DNA from: Spongiibacter thalassae
GTDB taxonomy: Bacteria > Pseudomonadota > Gammaproteobacteria > Pseudomonadales > Spongiibacteraceae
Assembly (NCBI RefSeq): GCF_012272835.1
Contig: NZ_JAAWWK010000001.1
Location: 868,001 to 932,000, forward strand
Length of the DNA: 64,000 bases
Direction of reading: 5' to 3'
A model generated the notes under the pieces. It was not told where the DNA came from, ran no database searches, and saw only the letters and a program-made list of their open reading frames with translations. Position numbers and translations under genes: made by a program. Position 1 is the stretch's first letter. Every line of letters begins with the position of its first letter. This document shows positions 9,289-17,850 of this stretch, one piece after another.

Positions 9289-10102
9289 CCTGATGACAGA
9301 CGAGCGTTTCGCCAAGGGCAGCTGGCAAACCCGCGTTGATGTGCGGCGCAGCGGGCAGGGTGACCCATCGCTGCATGAAGATTACGTGGCGGTCGAAATG
9401 CCGATAGCAATGGTCTACAACGGCATCAGTCACGCGGTAATGATGGCGACGCCAGAGAATCTGGAAGACTTTGCGCTGGGCTTCAGTATGAGCGAGGGAG
9501 TGCTCAGTGAGCCTTCGCAACTGTACGACTGTGAGGTAAAGGCGGTTGAGCACGGCTTGTCGGTGGAAATGCGCATAGCTACCTCGCGCCTCGCGGCATT
9601 GAAGGAGCGTCGTCGCAACCTGACCGGGCGCACTGGCTGCGGCTTGTGTGGCACCGAGTCACTGGAGGCCGCGATTAGGCCCGTGCGCGAGGTGAAGGCG
9701 CCGCCGGTTAGCGATCGCGCCGTTCAGCGGGCATTGGGTGCGCTGCAACATTTTCAACCTCTGCAGGCCCAGACCGGTGCCAGCCACGGTGCGGCCTGGT
9801 GCGACCTTGACGGTAATATCCGTCTGACCCGGGAGGATGTCGGTCGTCACAATGCCCTGGATAAGTTGCTGGGGGCCTTGATTGCCGCCGCAGAACCGCT
9901 ACACAGTGGCTTTGTGCTGGTGTCCAGTCGCGCCAGTTATGAAATGGTGCATAAAAGCTGCGCACTGGGTATTGGTGCTTTGGTAGCGGTGTCGGCGCCG
10001 ACCTCTATGGCCATCGAACAGGCGAGGGCGGCTGGACAGCTGCTGATTGGTTTTGCCCGCAACGGGCGTCATGTGGTTTACCATCGGCCCGAACAAGAGT
10101 AG
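9275..10102 (+). CDS. fdhD: formate dehydrogenase accessory sulfurtransferase FdhD/FdsC
   Basis: A 275-residue sulfur carrier that sulfurates the bis-MGD cofactor before its insertion into FdsA. The essential CxxC motif is visible as C122 and C125 in TGRTGCGLCGTES, and the C-terminal half has the family block REDVGRHNALDKLLG. The ATG at 9275 follows AAAGGA and overlaps the end of fdsA by 14 bp. An upstream in-frame start exists but would lie entirely within fdsA and add a low-complexity tail. The position between fdsA and fdsD matches the fdsGBACD order of other proteobacteria, where it is called fdsC. Confidence 0.95.
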   Translation: MLAVDLMTDERFAKGSWQTRVDVRRSGQGDPSLHEDYVAVEMPIAMVYNGISHAVMMATPENLEDFALGFSMSEGVLSEPSQLYDCEVKAVEHGLSVEMRIATSRLAALKERRRNLTGRTGCGLCGTESLEAAIRPVREVKAPPVSDRAVQRALGALQHFQPLQAQTGASHGAAWCDLDGNIRLTREDVGRHNALDKLLGALIAAAEPLHSGFVLVSSRASYEMVHKSCALGIGALVAVSAPTSMAIEQARAAGQLLIGFARNGRHVVYHRPEQE

Positions 10103-10109
10103 TACCGCT

Positions 10110-10349
10110 ATGACCAATGTGACTACTAACACCCTCGACAGCGCCGAGCACCTGGTGCGTATGGCAAACAGCATTGCTGAAAACCTGCGCCACGGCGCCA
10201 GTAGCGACAGCGACGCGGCGCAACAGGTGGCCCACCATCTGCGGCGTTTCTGGGCTGGGTCGATGAAAACCCAGCTCAAGCAGTATGTTCTCGCCGGTGG
10301 CCAGGGCTTAAGCGACGTTGCCCGACAAGCGATAGACCTGATCGGCTAG
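10110..10349 (+). CDS. fdsD: formate dehydrogenase delta subunit
   Basis: A 79-residue protein of the FdsD family, needed for a stable and active soluble formate dehydrogenase. The conserved pattern is MANSIAENLRHG, then a QQVAHHLRRFWAGSMK block and a C-terminal SDVARQAIDLI. The ATG lies 8 bp after the fdhD stop; the longer open frame upstream would overlap fdhD and is not needed. It is the last gene of the operon, and a long stem-loop follows 29 bp later. Confidence 0.9.
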   Translation: MTNVTTNTLDSAEHLVRMANSIAENLRHGASSDSDAAQQVAHHLRRFWAGSMKTQLKQYVLAGGQGLSDVARQAIDLIG

Positions 10350-10377
10350 AGCCTTTCCACCCGCAGTTCTCCCTTAC

Positions 10378-10412
10378 GTAACTCAGGCCTGCCATTGGTA
10401 GGTCTGAGTTAC
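10378..10412 (+). terminator. stem-loop after the formate dehydrogenase operon
   Basis: A 16-bp stem with two G-U pairs (GTAACTCAGGCCTGCC against GGTAGGTCTGAGTTAC) and a 3-nt loop. No strong T-run follows, so it is either a weak intrinsic terminator or a 3'-end stabilising hairpin. Confidence 0.55.
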
Positions 10413-10484
10413 CTCGTCTATATATTCTCCTGTGCTTGTCTCCGCTCTCCCGTGTTGTGTGGGTCGCTGTTGCACTAGGTAAAA

Positions 10485-10541
10485 ATACTTATCCTGCTTT
10501 TTTTGTTAAATCATTGTAATGATTGCAATGATAAGTATAAT
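10485..10541 (+). promoter_or_regulatory. promoter and operator of the TonB receptor gene
   Basis: A -35-like TTGTAA (10514-10519), 16-bp spacer and perfect TATAAT (10536-10541) lie about 65 bp before the receptor ATG. The -35 overlaps a palindrome AATCATT-GT-AATGATT (10509-10524). An outer inverted repeat ATACTTATC (10485-10493)/GATAAGTAT (10530-10538) brackets it. The AT-rich ATNAT repeats could be a Fur-type site, but another repressor is equally possible. Confidence 0.55.
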
Positions 10542-10605
10542 TATCGAGAGTTTAAGGTATCACCCATAAACATAACGATGAGTCGCTTCCTTCTCGGAGA
10601 TAGCC

Positions 10606-12912
10606 ATGAAAGCCAAGTTAACAAATATCGCATCCGCAATTGCTTTAGCCCTGGGGGGCAGCGTTGCCATTTCGACGCCGGTTTATGCGCAGGGTTTTGC
10701 CCTCGAAGAGGTGCTGGTTACCGCCCGGAAGAAAGAAGAAACTTTGCAGGACGTGCCGGTAGCCGTTACCAGCATGTCCAGTGATGACTTGAAAGCCCTT
10801 AATCTGAGCGATACTCAGGATCTGGGCAGCTTTTCGCCGGGTGTACATATCGAGCCGGCGCCCGCCCAGGGGGGCAGTATCGCCAAGGTGACCATTCGTG
10901 GTCAGGTGCAAACAGACAACCTGATTACCCTGGACCCCTCAGTGGGCTGGTATATCGACGATGTTTACCTGGCCCGTGCCTATGGCACCGCCAACAGCCT
11001 GTTTGATGTAAGCCGGGTAGAAGTATTGAAGGGGCCACAGGGTACCCTTTATGGCCGTAATACCACCGGTGGTGCCATCAAAATTCTTACCGAAAAAGCC
11101 GACCCGAACGGTGAGCTGAGCGGCTACGCCACTGCCGGGGTGGGTAATTACGACAGCTACAAAGTGGGCGGTGCCATCAATATTCCGCTTGTCGCCAATG
11201 TGCTGGCGGTGCGCCTGGCGGCGCAAAAAGACGAGCGTCAGGACGGCTTCGGCGAGCTAACGATTTACGACCGCTTTACCCAGTCACCCACTGGTGAAAA
11301 AGAAGAAGTGGGTACCCGTGACAACGACGTCTACCGAATCGGCGTGACCTACGATCCCACCGAGCGCCTCAGCGCGACCCTGTCTATGGAGCGCAACTCA
11401 TCTTATGTGACCATGGCGTCGCGTAACTTCTCGCAACAACCGGGCTTTACCGGCGATGAGCCCACGCCGCCACGTTACTTCCCGCTTACCCGTAGCTCTA
11501 CCGACTACTACGACTCGGCGGCAAACTATGGCAACTATTCCGACGCTGAATCAGACACCATCGCCCTCGCGCTGGTTTATGATCTGAGCGAAAACGTCCA
11601 GACCAAGTTGGTGTACGGTAACCGCGATGTTGATACCGCGTATATGAGCGACATCGATGGAACCGGCGTGCCGGTATCCCAATTCAGTTTCCCGTTTGAG
11701 CAGGTGGCGAGCCAGGACTCAATTGAGTGGCAGTTCAGCGGCCTGGCGATGGACGGCTTCCTCGACTGGATAGCGGGTGTCTACTATTTCGAAGAGGACG
11801 GCTTCGACCTGTCTCGCAGTGGTGGTTTGTCGACCTACCAGAATGGTGTGGATTACAACTACAGTTACGGCGCAGCGGAAAACAAGAGCCAATCGGCCTT
11901 TGTGTCGGGCACTTTTGCTTTAACCGACGCCGTGAATGCAACCCTGGGTGTGCGTTACACCGAGGATGAAAAAGCCTTCTTCGCACAGAGTTATTCGGTG
12001 CCCCTTGGTGTGCCTTCCAACCCCGGCCCGTCTTCTTCGGCCTGCCGAATAGACTCAAACAACCCACCGCCAAACGCCGACTTCGATCAATGTACCTGGT
12101 CAGACAGCGAGTCCTATGAATTTGTCTCCTGGACGGCATCGGTAGATTGGCAGGTGAACGAAGAGGTGATGACCTATGCCAAGGCGGCCAGTTCCAGTCG
12201 CTCCGGTGGTCAGAACGCTCGAGGTCTGGATGCCGATACCAGCCAGCCATTCTCTGAAGAGACCGCCACCGACATCGAGTTGGGTATAAAAAGCCAGCTG
12301 TTCGACAACTCGCTGAAGTTGAACGCCGCTTACTACCACACCTTTTATCAGGACACCCAGCAAACCAACCTGGTTTCCACGCCTTCGGGCTTGATCACCC
12401 AAGTGGTTAACGCCGGCGATGCGGATATAGATGGTATTGAAGCAGACGCCCAGTGGGTGATTTCGCCAAATTGGATGCTGACAGTAACCGCTGGCTACCT
12501 CGACTGGGAGTTCGATAAGCCGGCAAGTGGGCCTACCCCCATTCTGCCCTCAGCGCCTGAGTTTGAAGGCACTGCTCGCCTGAACTATTTCTTGCCGACC
12601 AACCACGGCGACTGGACCTTCGACCTGAATGTATCTTCGCGTTCAAAATTGCTGGGTAATATATCCAGTGGCCAGAGTGGTATCGACGCCTTCCCGGCGG
12701 CGACGTCTGAAAGCCTGACACTGTTTGGTGCTCGCGCCCAATTGGATGTGAAAGACACCAACCTTAACGTCTCGTTTTGGGCTCGCAACCTCGAAGACAA
12801 GGAATACACTACGTCAGGGCTTAATCTGTTCTTCCCGGGTTCCCTCGCGCTGGCCAACCGGCCAATGGGCGAGCCCCGCACCTTCGGTGTCGACGTCACC
12901 TACAGTTTTTAA
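10606..12912 (+). CDS. TonB-dependent receptor
   Basis: A 768-residue outer-membrane receptor. The signal peptide covers about residues 1-29 (cleavage near VYAQ). A TonB-box-like EEVLVTARKKEETLQDVPVAVT leads into the plug, with the LKGPQGTLYGRNTTGGAI signature near residues 141-158. The barrel ends in VDVTYSF. The ATG follows GGAG. It is a close paralogue of the receptor at 40383-42788: both share a two-cysteine loop with PPPNA. It is monocistronic or leads into the acyl-CoA synthetase, with a strong terminator between. The ligand is probably a hydrophobic catabolic substrate rather than a siderophore, by context only. Confidence 0.95.
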   Translation: MKAKLTNIASAIALALGGSVAISTPVYAQGFALEEVLVTARKKEETLQDVPVAVTSMSSDDLKALNLSDTQDLGSFSPGVHIEPAPAQGGSIAKVTIRGQVQTDNLITLDPSVGWYIDDVYLARAYGTANSLFDVSRVEVLKGPQGTLYGRNTTGGAIKILTEKADPNGELSGYATAGVGNYDSYKVGGAINIPLVANVLAVRLAAQKDERQDGFGELTIYDRFTQSPTGEKEEVGTRDNDVYRIGVTYDPTERLSATLSMERNSSYVTMASRNFSQQPGFTGDEPTPPRYFPLTRSSTDYYDSAANYGNYSDAESDTIALALVYDLSENVQTKLVYGNRDVDTAYMSDIDGTGVPVSQFSFPFEQVASQDSIEWQFSGLAMDGFLDWIAGVYYFEEDGFDLSRSGGLSTYQNGVDYNYSYGAAENKSQSAFVSGTFALTDAVNATLGVRYTEDEKAFFAQSYSVPLGVPSNPGPSSSACRIDSNNPPPNADFDQCTWSDSESYEFVSWTASVDWQVNEEVMTYAKAASSSRSGGQNARGLDADTSQPFSEETATDIELGIKSQLFDNSLKLNAAYYHTFYQDTQQTNLVSTPSGLITQVVNAGDADIDGIEADAQWVISPNWMLTVTAGYLDWEFDKPASGPTPILPSAPEFEGTARLNYFLPTNHGDWTFDLNVSSRSKLLGNISSGQSGIDAFPAATSESLTLFGARAQLDVKDTNLNVSFWARNLEDKEYTTSGLNLFFPGSLALANRPMGEPRTFGVDVTYSF

Positions 12913-12943
12913 GCTGGACTGACGTAAGCCAGGTACTTTGCTT

Positions 12944-12969
12944 AGCCAGCTCTCCCGCTGGCTTTTTTT
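12944..12969 (+). terminator. intrinsic terminator after TonB receptor
   Basis: AGCCAGC (12944-12950), six-base loop TCTCCC, GCTGGCT (12957-12963), followed by a run of T residues to 12969. This is a textbook rho-independent terminator. Confidence 0.88.
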
Positions 12970-12995
12970 CGGCTGGAAGAAGGACAAATGTCATC

Positions 12996-14579
12996 GTGGG
13001 AATGGGCGGCAACACCTTAATCGACAGTGTAAGAATCGGAGCTGAACGACTCCCGGACGCGCCAGTATTGCGCTTTGTGCACACCGATGAAAATGGCGTG
13101 CTGGTGAGTGAAGTGCGCTGCTATCGGGAGTTGCTACGTAATGCGAGTACCCTCGCGGCGGCGATAGCCCAGCGCAGCACCGACAGCTCAGGCAATATCG
13201 CCTTGATGATGAACAACCATCCCGAGTTTGTCGAAGCGATGCTGGCCTGCGGAATACTCAACCGCGCCTTTGTACCCATTGATCCCCGAGCGCGTGGGGT
13301 CAAGCTGGAGTTCATGCTGACGCACACCGAGTGCACTGGGCTGCTATGTGCAGACTATTCCCTGGATCAGATTACCGAAGTGCTGGCGCAGACTGGCATC
13401 GAGTGGCTGCTATGTGTAAACAGTTCGGGCCAGACCCTGAAAACCGGGGCCCGGGGCCGAGTAAAGATTGAAGACTACCACCAGGCACTGAGCGCATTAT
13501 TACCCATTCCCGCCGCACAGCCTGTTGCGGCCGACTCCCCTATGTTCATGATGTTTACCTCGGGAACCACCGGCAAACCCAAGGCTGTGGTGATCAGCCA
13601 TGCAAAGTATATGGCGCAGGCAGGGGCACTGAAAAACCTCGGGGTGACGAATGACGATGTGCTCTACACCGGCTTGTCGCTCACCCACATCAATGCACAA
13701 AACTTCCTGCGCAACAGCCTTGAACTGGGAATCCCGCTGGTTATCAGTCGCAAATTCAGCAAAAGCCGCCTGTGGGACATCTGTCGGGAATTCAATTGCA
13801 GCGTATTCAGCTTGCTGGGCGGCATGATCCCGGAAATATACGCGGTGCCAGAGCAGCCGAGCGATGCCGACAACCCCATGCGCCTGGTGATTAGCTCGGG
13901 AATGCCGGCTGCAATTTGGCAGGATTTTGAAAAACGGTTTGGGGTTAAATTGGTGGAAGTCTACGGCGCTACCGAAGGGGGAGGTCTGGTCAATCCAGGC
14001 ACTGGCCCTGTTGGCAGTATCGGTAAACCATCGCCCGATTGGGAGGCCCAAATCCTCAACAGCGAAGGTCGAATATGCCAGGCCGGAGAAGTCGGGGAGA
14101 TTTGTTTTCGCCGAAAAGACGGCGCGGCAGTACACGTTGATTACTACAAAAATGCGCAGGCAGCCCAGGCCAAAGTCACCGGCGGCTGGCTGCATATGGG
14201 CGACCTCGGGCACCGCGACGAAGACGGCTGGTTCTACTTTCACAGCCGATCCGGTGGCGGCGTGCGTCGCAATGGCGACTTTGTAAACACAGCCTTGGTG
14301 GAGTCGGTACTTATCCAGTTTCCGGCAGTGACCGACGCCTTTGTCTACGGCGTGGTCATGCCCAAAAACGTCTCCGGTGAGAAAACTCTGGTCGCCGCCG
14401 TGGTAATGGATAAATTCGACAGTAGCAGTGAGGCGCAGCTGCAGGAATACTGCCAGCGCCACCTGGAGAAAAATGATGTACCCGAAATATTCCAGTTCCT
14501 GGAGGAAATTCCAAAGACCGTGTCTGAAAAGCCCATAGAGAGGGAGTGCGTCGCCCTGTTGGAATCAGCAGAGGACTAG
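12996..14579 (+). CDS. acyl-CoA synthetase (AMP-forming, CaiC/FadD-like)
   Basis: A 527-residue class I adenylate-forming enzyme expected to activate a carboxylic acid to its CoA ester with ATP. The P-loop FTSGTTGKPKAV is at 187-198, VYGATEGG near 320 and MGDLGHRDEDGW near 400. The C-terminal lysine segment (KTVSEKPIERE) fits the catalytic Lys position. There is no signal peptide. The start is ambiguous: GTG at 12996 or ATG at 13002. The best Shine-Dalgarno (AAGGAC at 12980-12985) points instead to an out-of-frame ATG at 12988 with a ten-codon frame ending at 13020. The acid substrate cannot be read from the sequence. Confidence 0.9.
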   Translation: MGMGGNTLIDSVRIGAERLPDAPVLRFVHTDENGVLVSEVRCYRELLRNASTLAAAIAQRSTDSSGNIALMMNNHPEFVEAMLACGILNRAFVPIDPRARGVKLEFMLTHTECTGLLCADYSLDQITEVLAQTGIEWLLCVNSSGQTLKTGARGRVKIEDYHQALSALLPIPAAQPVAADSPMFMMFTSGTTGKPKAVVISHAKYMAQAGALKNLGVTNDDVLYTGLSLTHINAQNFLRNSLELGIPLVISRKFSKSRLWDICREFNCSVFSLLGGMIPEIYAVPEQPSDADNPMRLVISSGMPAAIWQDFEKRFGVKLVEVYGATEGGGLVNPGTGPVGSIGKPSPDWEAQILNSEGRICQAGEVGEICFRRKDGAAVHVDYYKNAQAAQAKVTGGWLHMGDLGHRDEDGWFYFHSRSGGGVRRNGDFVNTALVESVLIQFPAVTDAFVYGVVMPKNVSGEKTLVAAVVMDKFDSSSEAQLQEYCQRHLEKNDVPEIFQFLEEIPKTVSEKPIERECVALLESAED

Positions 14580-14736
14580 CAGCAGCGATTTATACTGGAT
14601 TTTCCTGTGTAAACCGTTATATTCCCCATAGTAGACAGCGTATTGCCACTGGACGGCAAGGACTATTGTCAGGGATTCCTCAGTAGTACCTCTACCTTTC
14701 ATCTTCAATCGCAGTAAGCTTGACTCTTGCGGAAGT

Positions 14737-14752
14737 CCATCGTGCACGATGG
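14737..14752. repeat. 16-bp perfect palindrome
   Basis: CCATCGTGCACGATGG lies in the 291-bp gap between the acyl-CoA synthetase and the PEGA-like lipoprotein, about 120 bp upstream of the latter. It could be an operator for the lipoprotein gene or a small hairpin. Nothing else was recognised in the gap. Confidence 0.4.
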
Positions 14753-14870
14753 GGTTCGAGCTATGTTTTAGTCAATGCCACTAGGTAATCAGCCGCATTC
14801 TCGATTTGCGCATCTACTCAATAATTGATCTATCACACGCTCCACAGGAGCCATTTAAAAGGAAGTTGTC

Positions 14871-15362
14871 ATGAGAAAACACGTTGTACCCGTTATTCTA
14901 GCCGCCGCAATGCTATCTGCCTGTTCCAGTATTATCAGTAAATCGGATTACGCTGTGGCAATTAACAGCAACCCGGACGGTGCCGACTTCGTGGTTACTA
15001 ACCGCAGTGGCATGAAGGTACACAGCGGCATGACCCCTGCATCGGTCACATTAAAATCCTCCGCGGGCTACTTTAAGGGTGAAACTTATACCATCGTGTT
15101 AAACAAAGAAGGGTTTACTCCCAAAACCTTTACTTTAACCAGCAGCGTTGACGGCTGGTACTGGGGCAACATTATCTTTGGCGGCGTGTTGGGAATGTTG
15201 ATTGTAGACCCTGCAACAGGCGCAATGTTTAACCTGCCAGACCGCGTTGATATCGCCATAGACCAGAAGACTGCCAGCACTGGTCCCGCGCAAGACTTGA
15301 CACTGGCAACCATCGACACACTTACCGACGAGCAGCGGGCGCGTTTGGTGCCGATAGAGTAG
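14871..15362 (+). CDS. PEGA-like lipoprotein
   Basis: A 163-residue lipoprotein. The signal peptide ends in the lipobox LSAC with acylated C18. The mature part begins with a PEGA-like segment (INSNPDGADFVVTNRSG, then TPASVTLK), which in the family forms a small beta domain. Near residues 95-120 is a glycine-rich hydrophobic stretch (WYWGNIIFGGVLGMLIVDPATGA) that could associate with membrane. The ribosome-binding site AAGGAAG precedes the ATG. It is a stand-alone gene in a small cluster of envelope proteins; the function is unknown. Confidence 0.82.
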   Translation: MRKHVVPVILAAAMLSACSSIISKSDYAVAINSNPDGADFVVTNRSGMKVHSGMTPASVTLKSSAGYFKGETYTIVLNKEGFTPKTFTLTSSVDGWYWGNIIFGGVLGMLIVDPATGAMFNLPDRVDIAIDQKTASTGPAQDLTLATIDTLTDEQRARLVPIE

Positions 15363-15837
15363 TGCCAATATGTAAGGGCGATTAGGTTGTGCCCGTAAGT
15401 CACTCAGGCGAGTTATCACAACGAGCCAGAGTGGCTAACGGGGAAGATTGAGTTAGGGATAAAGCGCGTAGGCGAGCGCCGCAAGAAACTTCGCCTTGCC
15501 CCTTGCTTATTTTTTCACCTGATTTTCATGTACATGCGAACATGTATAGAAGACGCCTCAAACACATAGAATAGTGGCGAGTGAGATAGGGAATATTTAC
15601 CTGGCAGTAAATCGTATATTCTCGGTTTCTCCGAAAAAATCGCACAGCTATTTGAAAAATGGATCTGAGAGCCAGGCAGTTGTGTTTGGGAGGCTTGGTT
15701 GGAAGGGGTTGCCTTCAAAAAAACCTGATATTTTAAGTTGATTTAAAGATTGCCTAAGAAGCGCAGGTTGTCGGTTACTCAAGCGCTAGGGCAGAAGTTC
15801 AACTGTGGGCGGTTATCGAAACTTAAGGAAGTTGCTT
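15363..15837. other. 475-bp intergenic region
   Basis: No gene is supported here. There is a small palindromic element TACATG-CGAA-CATGTA at 15531-15546, and a weak AGGCGA/TCGCCT hairpin near 15470-15500 followed by TTATTTTTTC, which could be a poor terminator for the lipoprotein gene. A 67-codon minus-strand open frame at 15515-15718 has no ribosome-binding site or recognisable features. Confidence 0.5.
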
Positions 15838-16200
15838 ATGAAGGAAGTCGTATTACTAACGGTCGCAGTGCTTATGGTTGGTTGTGTCGCTAGCCCCCCT
15901 AAATTAAGTTATGACGAACAAGTTCAGGCCAAAAAAATAGAAATCTATAGAGCTAATGAAGTTGTTCCAAGTTCCTATACTAAAGTAGGGGAAGTGGAAG
16001 TCGCAGACTGTTCCGGTCAGGGTGGTGGCTGGGTGAGAATCACAGGAGACGAAAGCAACGCTATTGAAGGTCTTCTTTTCAAAGCATTCAGTTTAGAGGC
16101 AGATGCTGTCATAAATGTCTCTTGTAAATCGACACCTTATTTGAACAATTGTTGGGTTTCCAAGCATTGCACTGGGCTTGCTGTTACTTGGGATAAATAG
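15838..16200 (+). CDS. RcsF-like outer-membrane lipoprotein
   Basis: A 120-residue lipoprotein with lipobox VGC (C16). The mature domain matches RcsF: IEIYRANEV, a GEVEVADC segment, EADAVINVSC and a C-terminal CWVSKHCTGLAVTW. The four cysteines C58, C96, C105 and C111 keep the spacing of the last three RcsF cysteines (9 and 6), which form the two disulfides in E. coli RcsF. RcsF senses envelope stress and signals through the Rcs phosphorelay. No IgaA, RcsC, RcsD or RcsB gene is in this window. AAGGA 9 bp before the ATG fixes this start over an upstream one. Confidence 0.75.
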   Translation: MKEVVLLTVAVLMVGCVASPPKLSYDEQVQAKKIEIYRANEVVPSSYTKVGEVEVADCSGQGGGWVRITGDESNAIEGLLFKAFSLEADAVINVSCKSTPYLNNCWVSKHCTGLAVTWDK

Positions 16201-16349
16201 CGTGCTCGACAAAGTGTGGAAATCATTCCCTTCGGCCGTTTTTAAAATTAAATTTTATCGTGCGTATATGAATAAGTGCGCTTAAATGCTGTTGTAGTAA
16301 ATGGAATTAAGTGTTTAGCAATTTTAAGCTGGAATGCGGAGTTAGTAAT

Positions 16350-16958
16350 ATGGTTAGAATTCTTGCGGTTGTGTTGGTGTTGGCAATCTCAGGTTGTGCT
16401 GTGTTTGATGGGGGAATGGTGCCGAAAACAAACTTAATCCCCTATGATGAAAATGGCTATAAAAAGCCTAATCTTTCATATTCGTCTACGGCAATAGGTG
16501 GAGTGTTTTCGCAAAGTGAGCTGCCTGGCGCCGCACAAAGTATTATGGAGGGCGAACTTTTCTCCGTGCTTGAGTCTTCAAATTACTTCTCTAGAATTGC
16601 TAAAAAAGACGATTCTGCCGATATTAATATCGATGTAACCATTATTAATAAAGGGAATCCCGCGGCCTTGATACCTGCGGCTATTACCGGTGCCACCTTT
16701 TATATCATACCGTCTTGGGCAACAGATCAATTCAATGTGGTGGCTAAGGTCGAGCGAAAAGATGGCCTTAAGAAGGAATACACCCTCTCTGATACCGCCA
16801 CTATAGTGCAATGGTTGCCTATGATGTTCGTCTTTCCAGTGAAAAATTTCTCTGTTATTCCAGAAGTTAGGAAAAATATGTACAAAAAAGTGCTTGCTGA
16901 TATGAAAGCCGATGGGTTTTTCAATGCCAGTGTCGAAACACTTTCATTAGCGAATTAA
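16350..16958 (+). CDS. lipoprotein of unknown function
   Basis: A 202-residue lipoprotein with signal peptide and lipobox ISGC (C16). The mature part has a mixed alpha/beta pattern and a hydrophobic segment (ALIPAAITGATFYIIPSW) around residue 110, which may be buried or membrane-touching. GGAG sits 7-8 bp upstream of the chosen ATG; an earlier start would add 13 residues without a ribosome-binding site. The base composition is more AT-rich than the catabolic operons, as for the RcsF-like neighbour. No family was recognised. Confidence 0.75.
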   Translation: MVRILAVVLVLAISGCAVFDGGMVPKTNLIPYDENGYKKPNLSYSSTAIGGVFSQSELPGAAQSIMEGELFSVLESSNYFSRIAKKDDSADINIDVTIINKGNPAALIPAAITGATFYIIPSWATDQFNVVAKVERKDGLKKEYTLSDTATIVQWLPMMFVFPVKNFSVIPEVRKNMYKKVLADMKADGFFNASVETLSLAN

Positions 16959-17007
16959 ATACTTGCGCGTCGTATTGAATTTCTCGCCGGAGGAGGGGCG
17001 GCGGCTA

Positions 17008-17091
17008 ATGGCCGATAAAAATGTTTCCGGCTCCATATCGGGCTTTGAGAAATATCTCGATCAGGAAAAAATCGCCGAGCTCAGCAAGTGA
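17008..17091 (+). CDS. possible 27-residue small protein or gene remnant
   Basis: A short frame (MADKNVSGSISGFEKYLDQ to AELSK) preceded by a strong GGAGGAGGGG 10-17 bp upstream. The reading frame just before it, one base out of register, also reads like coding sequence (ARRIEFLAGGGAAANG). Together they may be a frameshifted stump of a lost gene rather than a true small protein. No family was recognised. Confidence 0.3.
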   Translation: MADKNVSGSISGFEKYLDQEKIAELSK

Positions 17092-17117
17092 ATTTCCGCG
17101 GGTTGTGCAGTGGATAG

Positions 17118-17780
17118 GTGAGTGCAGAGCCAGAGCTGAACGCAATCCTTGATGCGCCCCATCAGTCGCCATTTGTGGAAATATATTTTATGGACTGGAG
17201 CGTAAAGTTATTTTTCAGTAGCGTGGCCATTGCGCTCACCTTTATCGCCTTTGTTCCTTATATACGTTCTATTCTAGCCGGGGTCACCAAGCCGCATGTC
17301 TTCTCTTGGATGATATGGGGCACGACCACGTTCATCGTGTTTTTCGCTCAGCTGGAGGCAAAAGGGGGACTTGGCGCGTGGCCGATGGGTATTTCCGGTG
17401 GCGTTACTATATTTATCGCCATACTGGCTATTGTAAAGCACGCTGACCTATCGATAACCACCATCGATTGGTTGTTTTTCCTGGCGGCCCTTGCATCATT
17501 GCCATTTTGGTATTTCACCTCTGACCCTTTATGGGCGGTAATTGTACTTACTGTGGTCGACCTTCTGGGCTTTGGGCCAACAATGCGGAAGGCCTATTAT
17601 TTCCCCCATAATGAAAACGTCGTATTTTTCGCATTATTTATCGCGAGGAATATCTTTGCTTTGCTGGCCTTGGAAACCTACTCTGCGGCAACGATGTTAT
17701 TCCCTTTGTCGGTGAGTATTGGCTGTTTGCTGCTATTGGTTATGATTGCTTTCAGACGCCGAGTCGTATGTGCCAGATAA
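17118..17780 (+). CDS. integral membrane protein (PQ-loop-like pattern)
   Basis: A hydrophobic protein of 220 residues (GTG at 17118) or 196 residues (ATG at 17190), with about six predicted membrane helices. The first helices contain FVPYIRSILAGVTKPHVFSW, recalling the Pro/aromatic turn of PQ-loop/SemiSWEET-type proteins, but the match is not firm. Neither start has a good ribosome-binding site; the ATG start removes a polar leader. A GFA-family gene follows on the same strand. The transport substrate, if any, is unknown. Confidence 0.7.
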   Translation: MSAEPELNAILDAPHQSPFVEIYFMDWSVKLFFSSVAIALTFIAFVPYIRSILAGVTKPHVFSWMIWGTTTFIVFFAQLEAKGGLGAWPMGISGGVTIFIAILAIVKHADLSITTIDWLFFLAALASLPFWYFTSDPLWAVIVLTVVDLLGFGPTMRKAYYFPHNENVVFFALFIARNIFALLALETYSAATMLFPLSVSIGCLLLLVMIAFRRRVVCAR

Positions 17781-17850
17781 TACCGGAGTAGTCCTGCAAA
17801 GGGCTGTCGCGCTTATACTACAGGCGCTGTAGATCATAAAGGAGACTGCT

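Noticed and set aside
15515-15718. A 67-codon minus-strand frame in the intergenic region
   Set aside because: No ribosome-binding site, no recognisable domain, composition like non-coding DNA.
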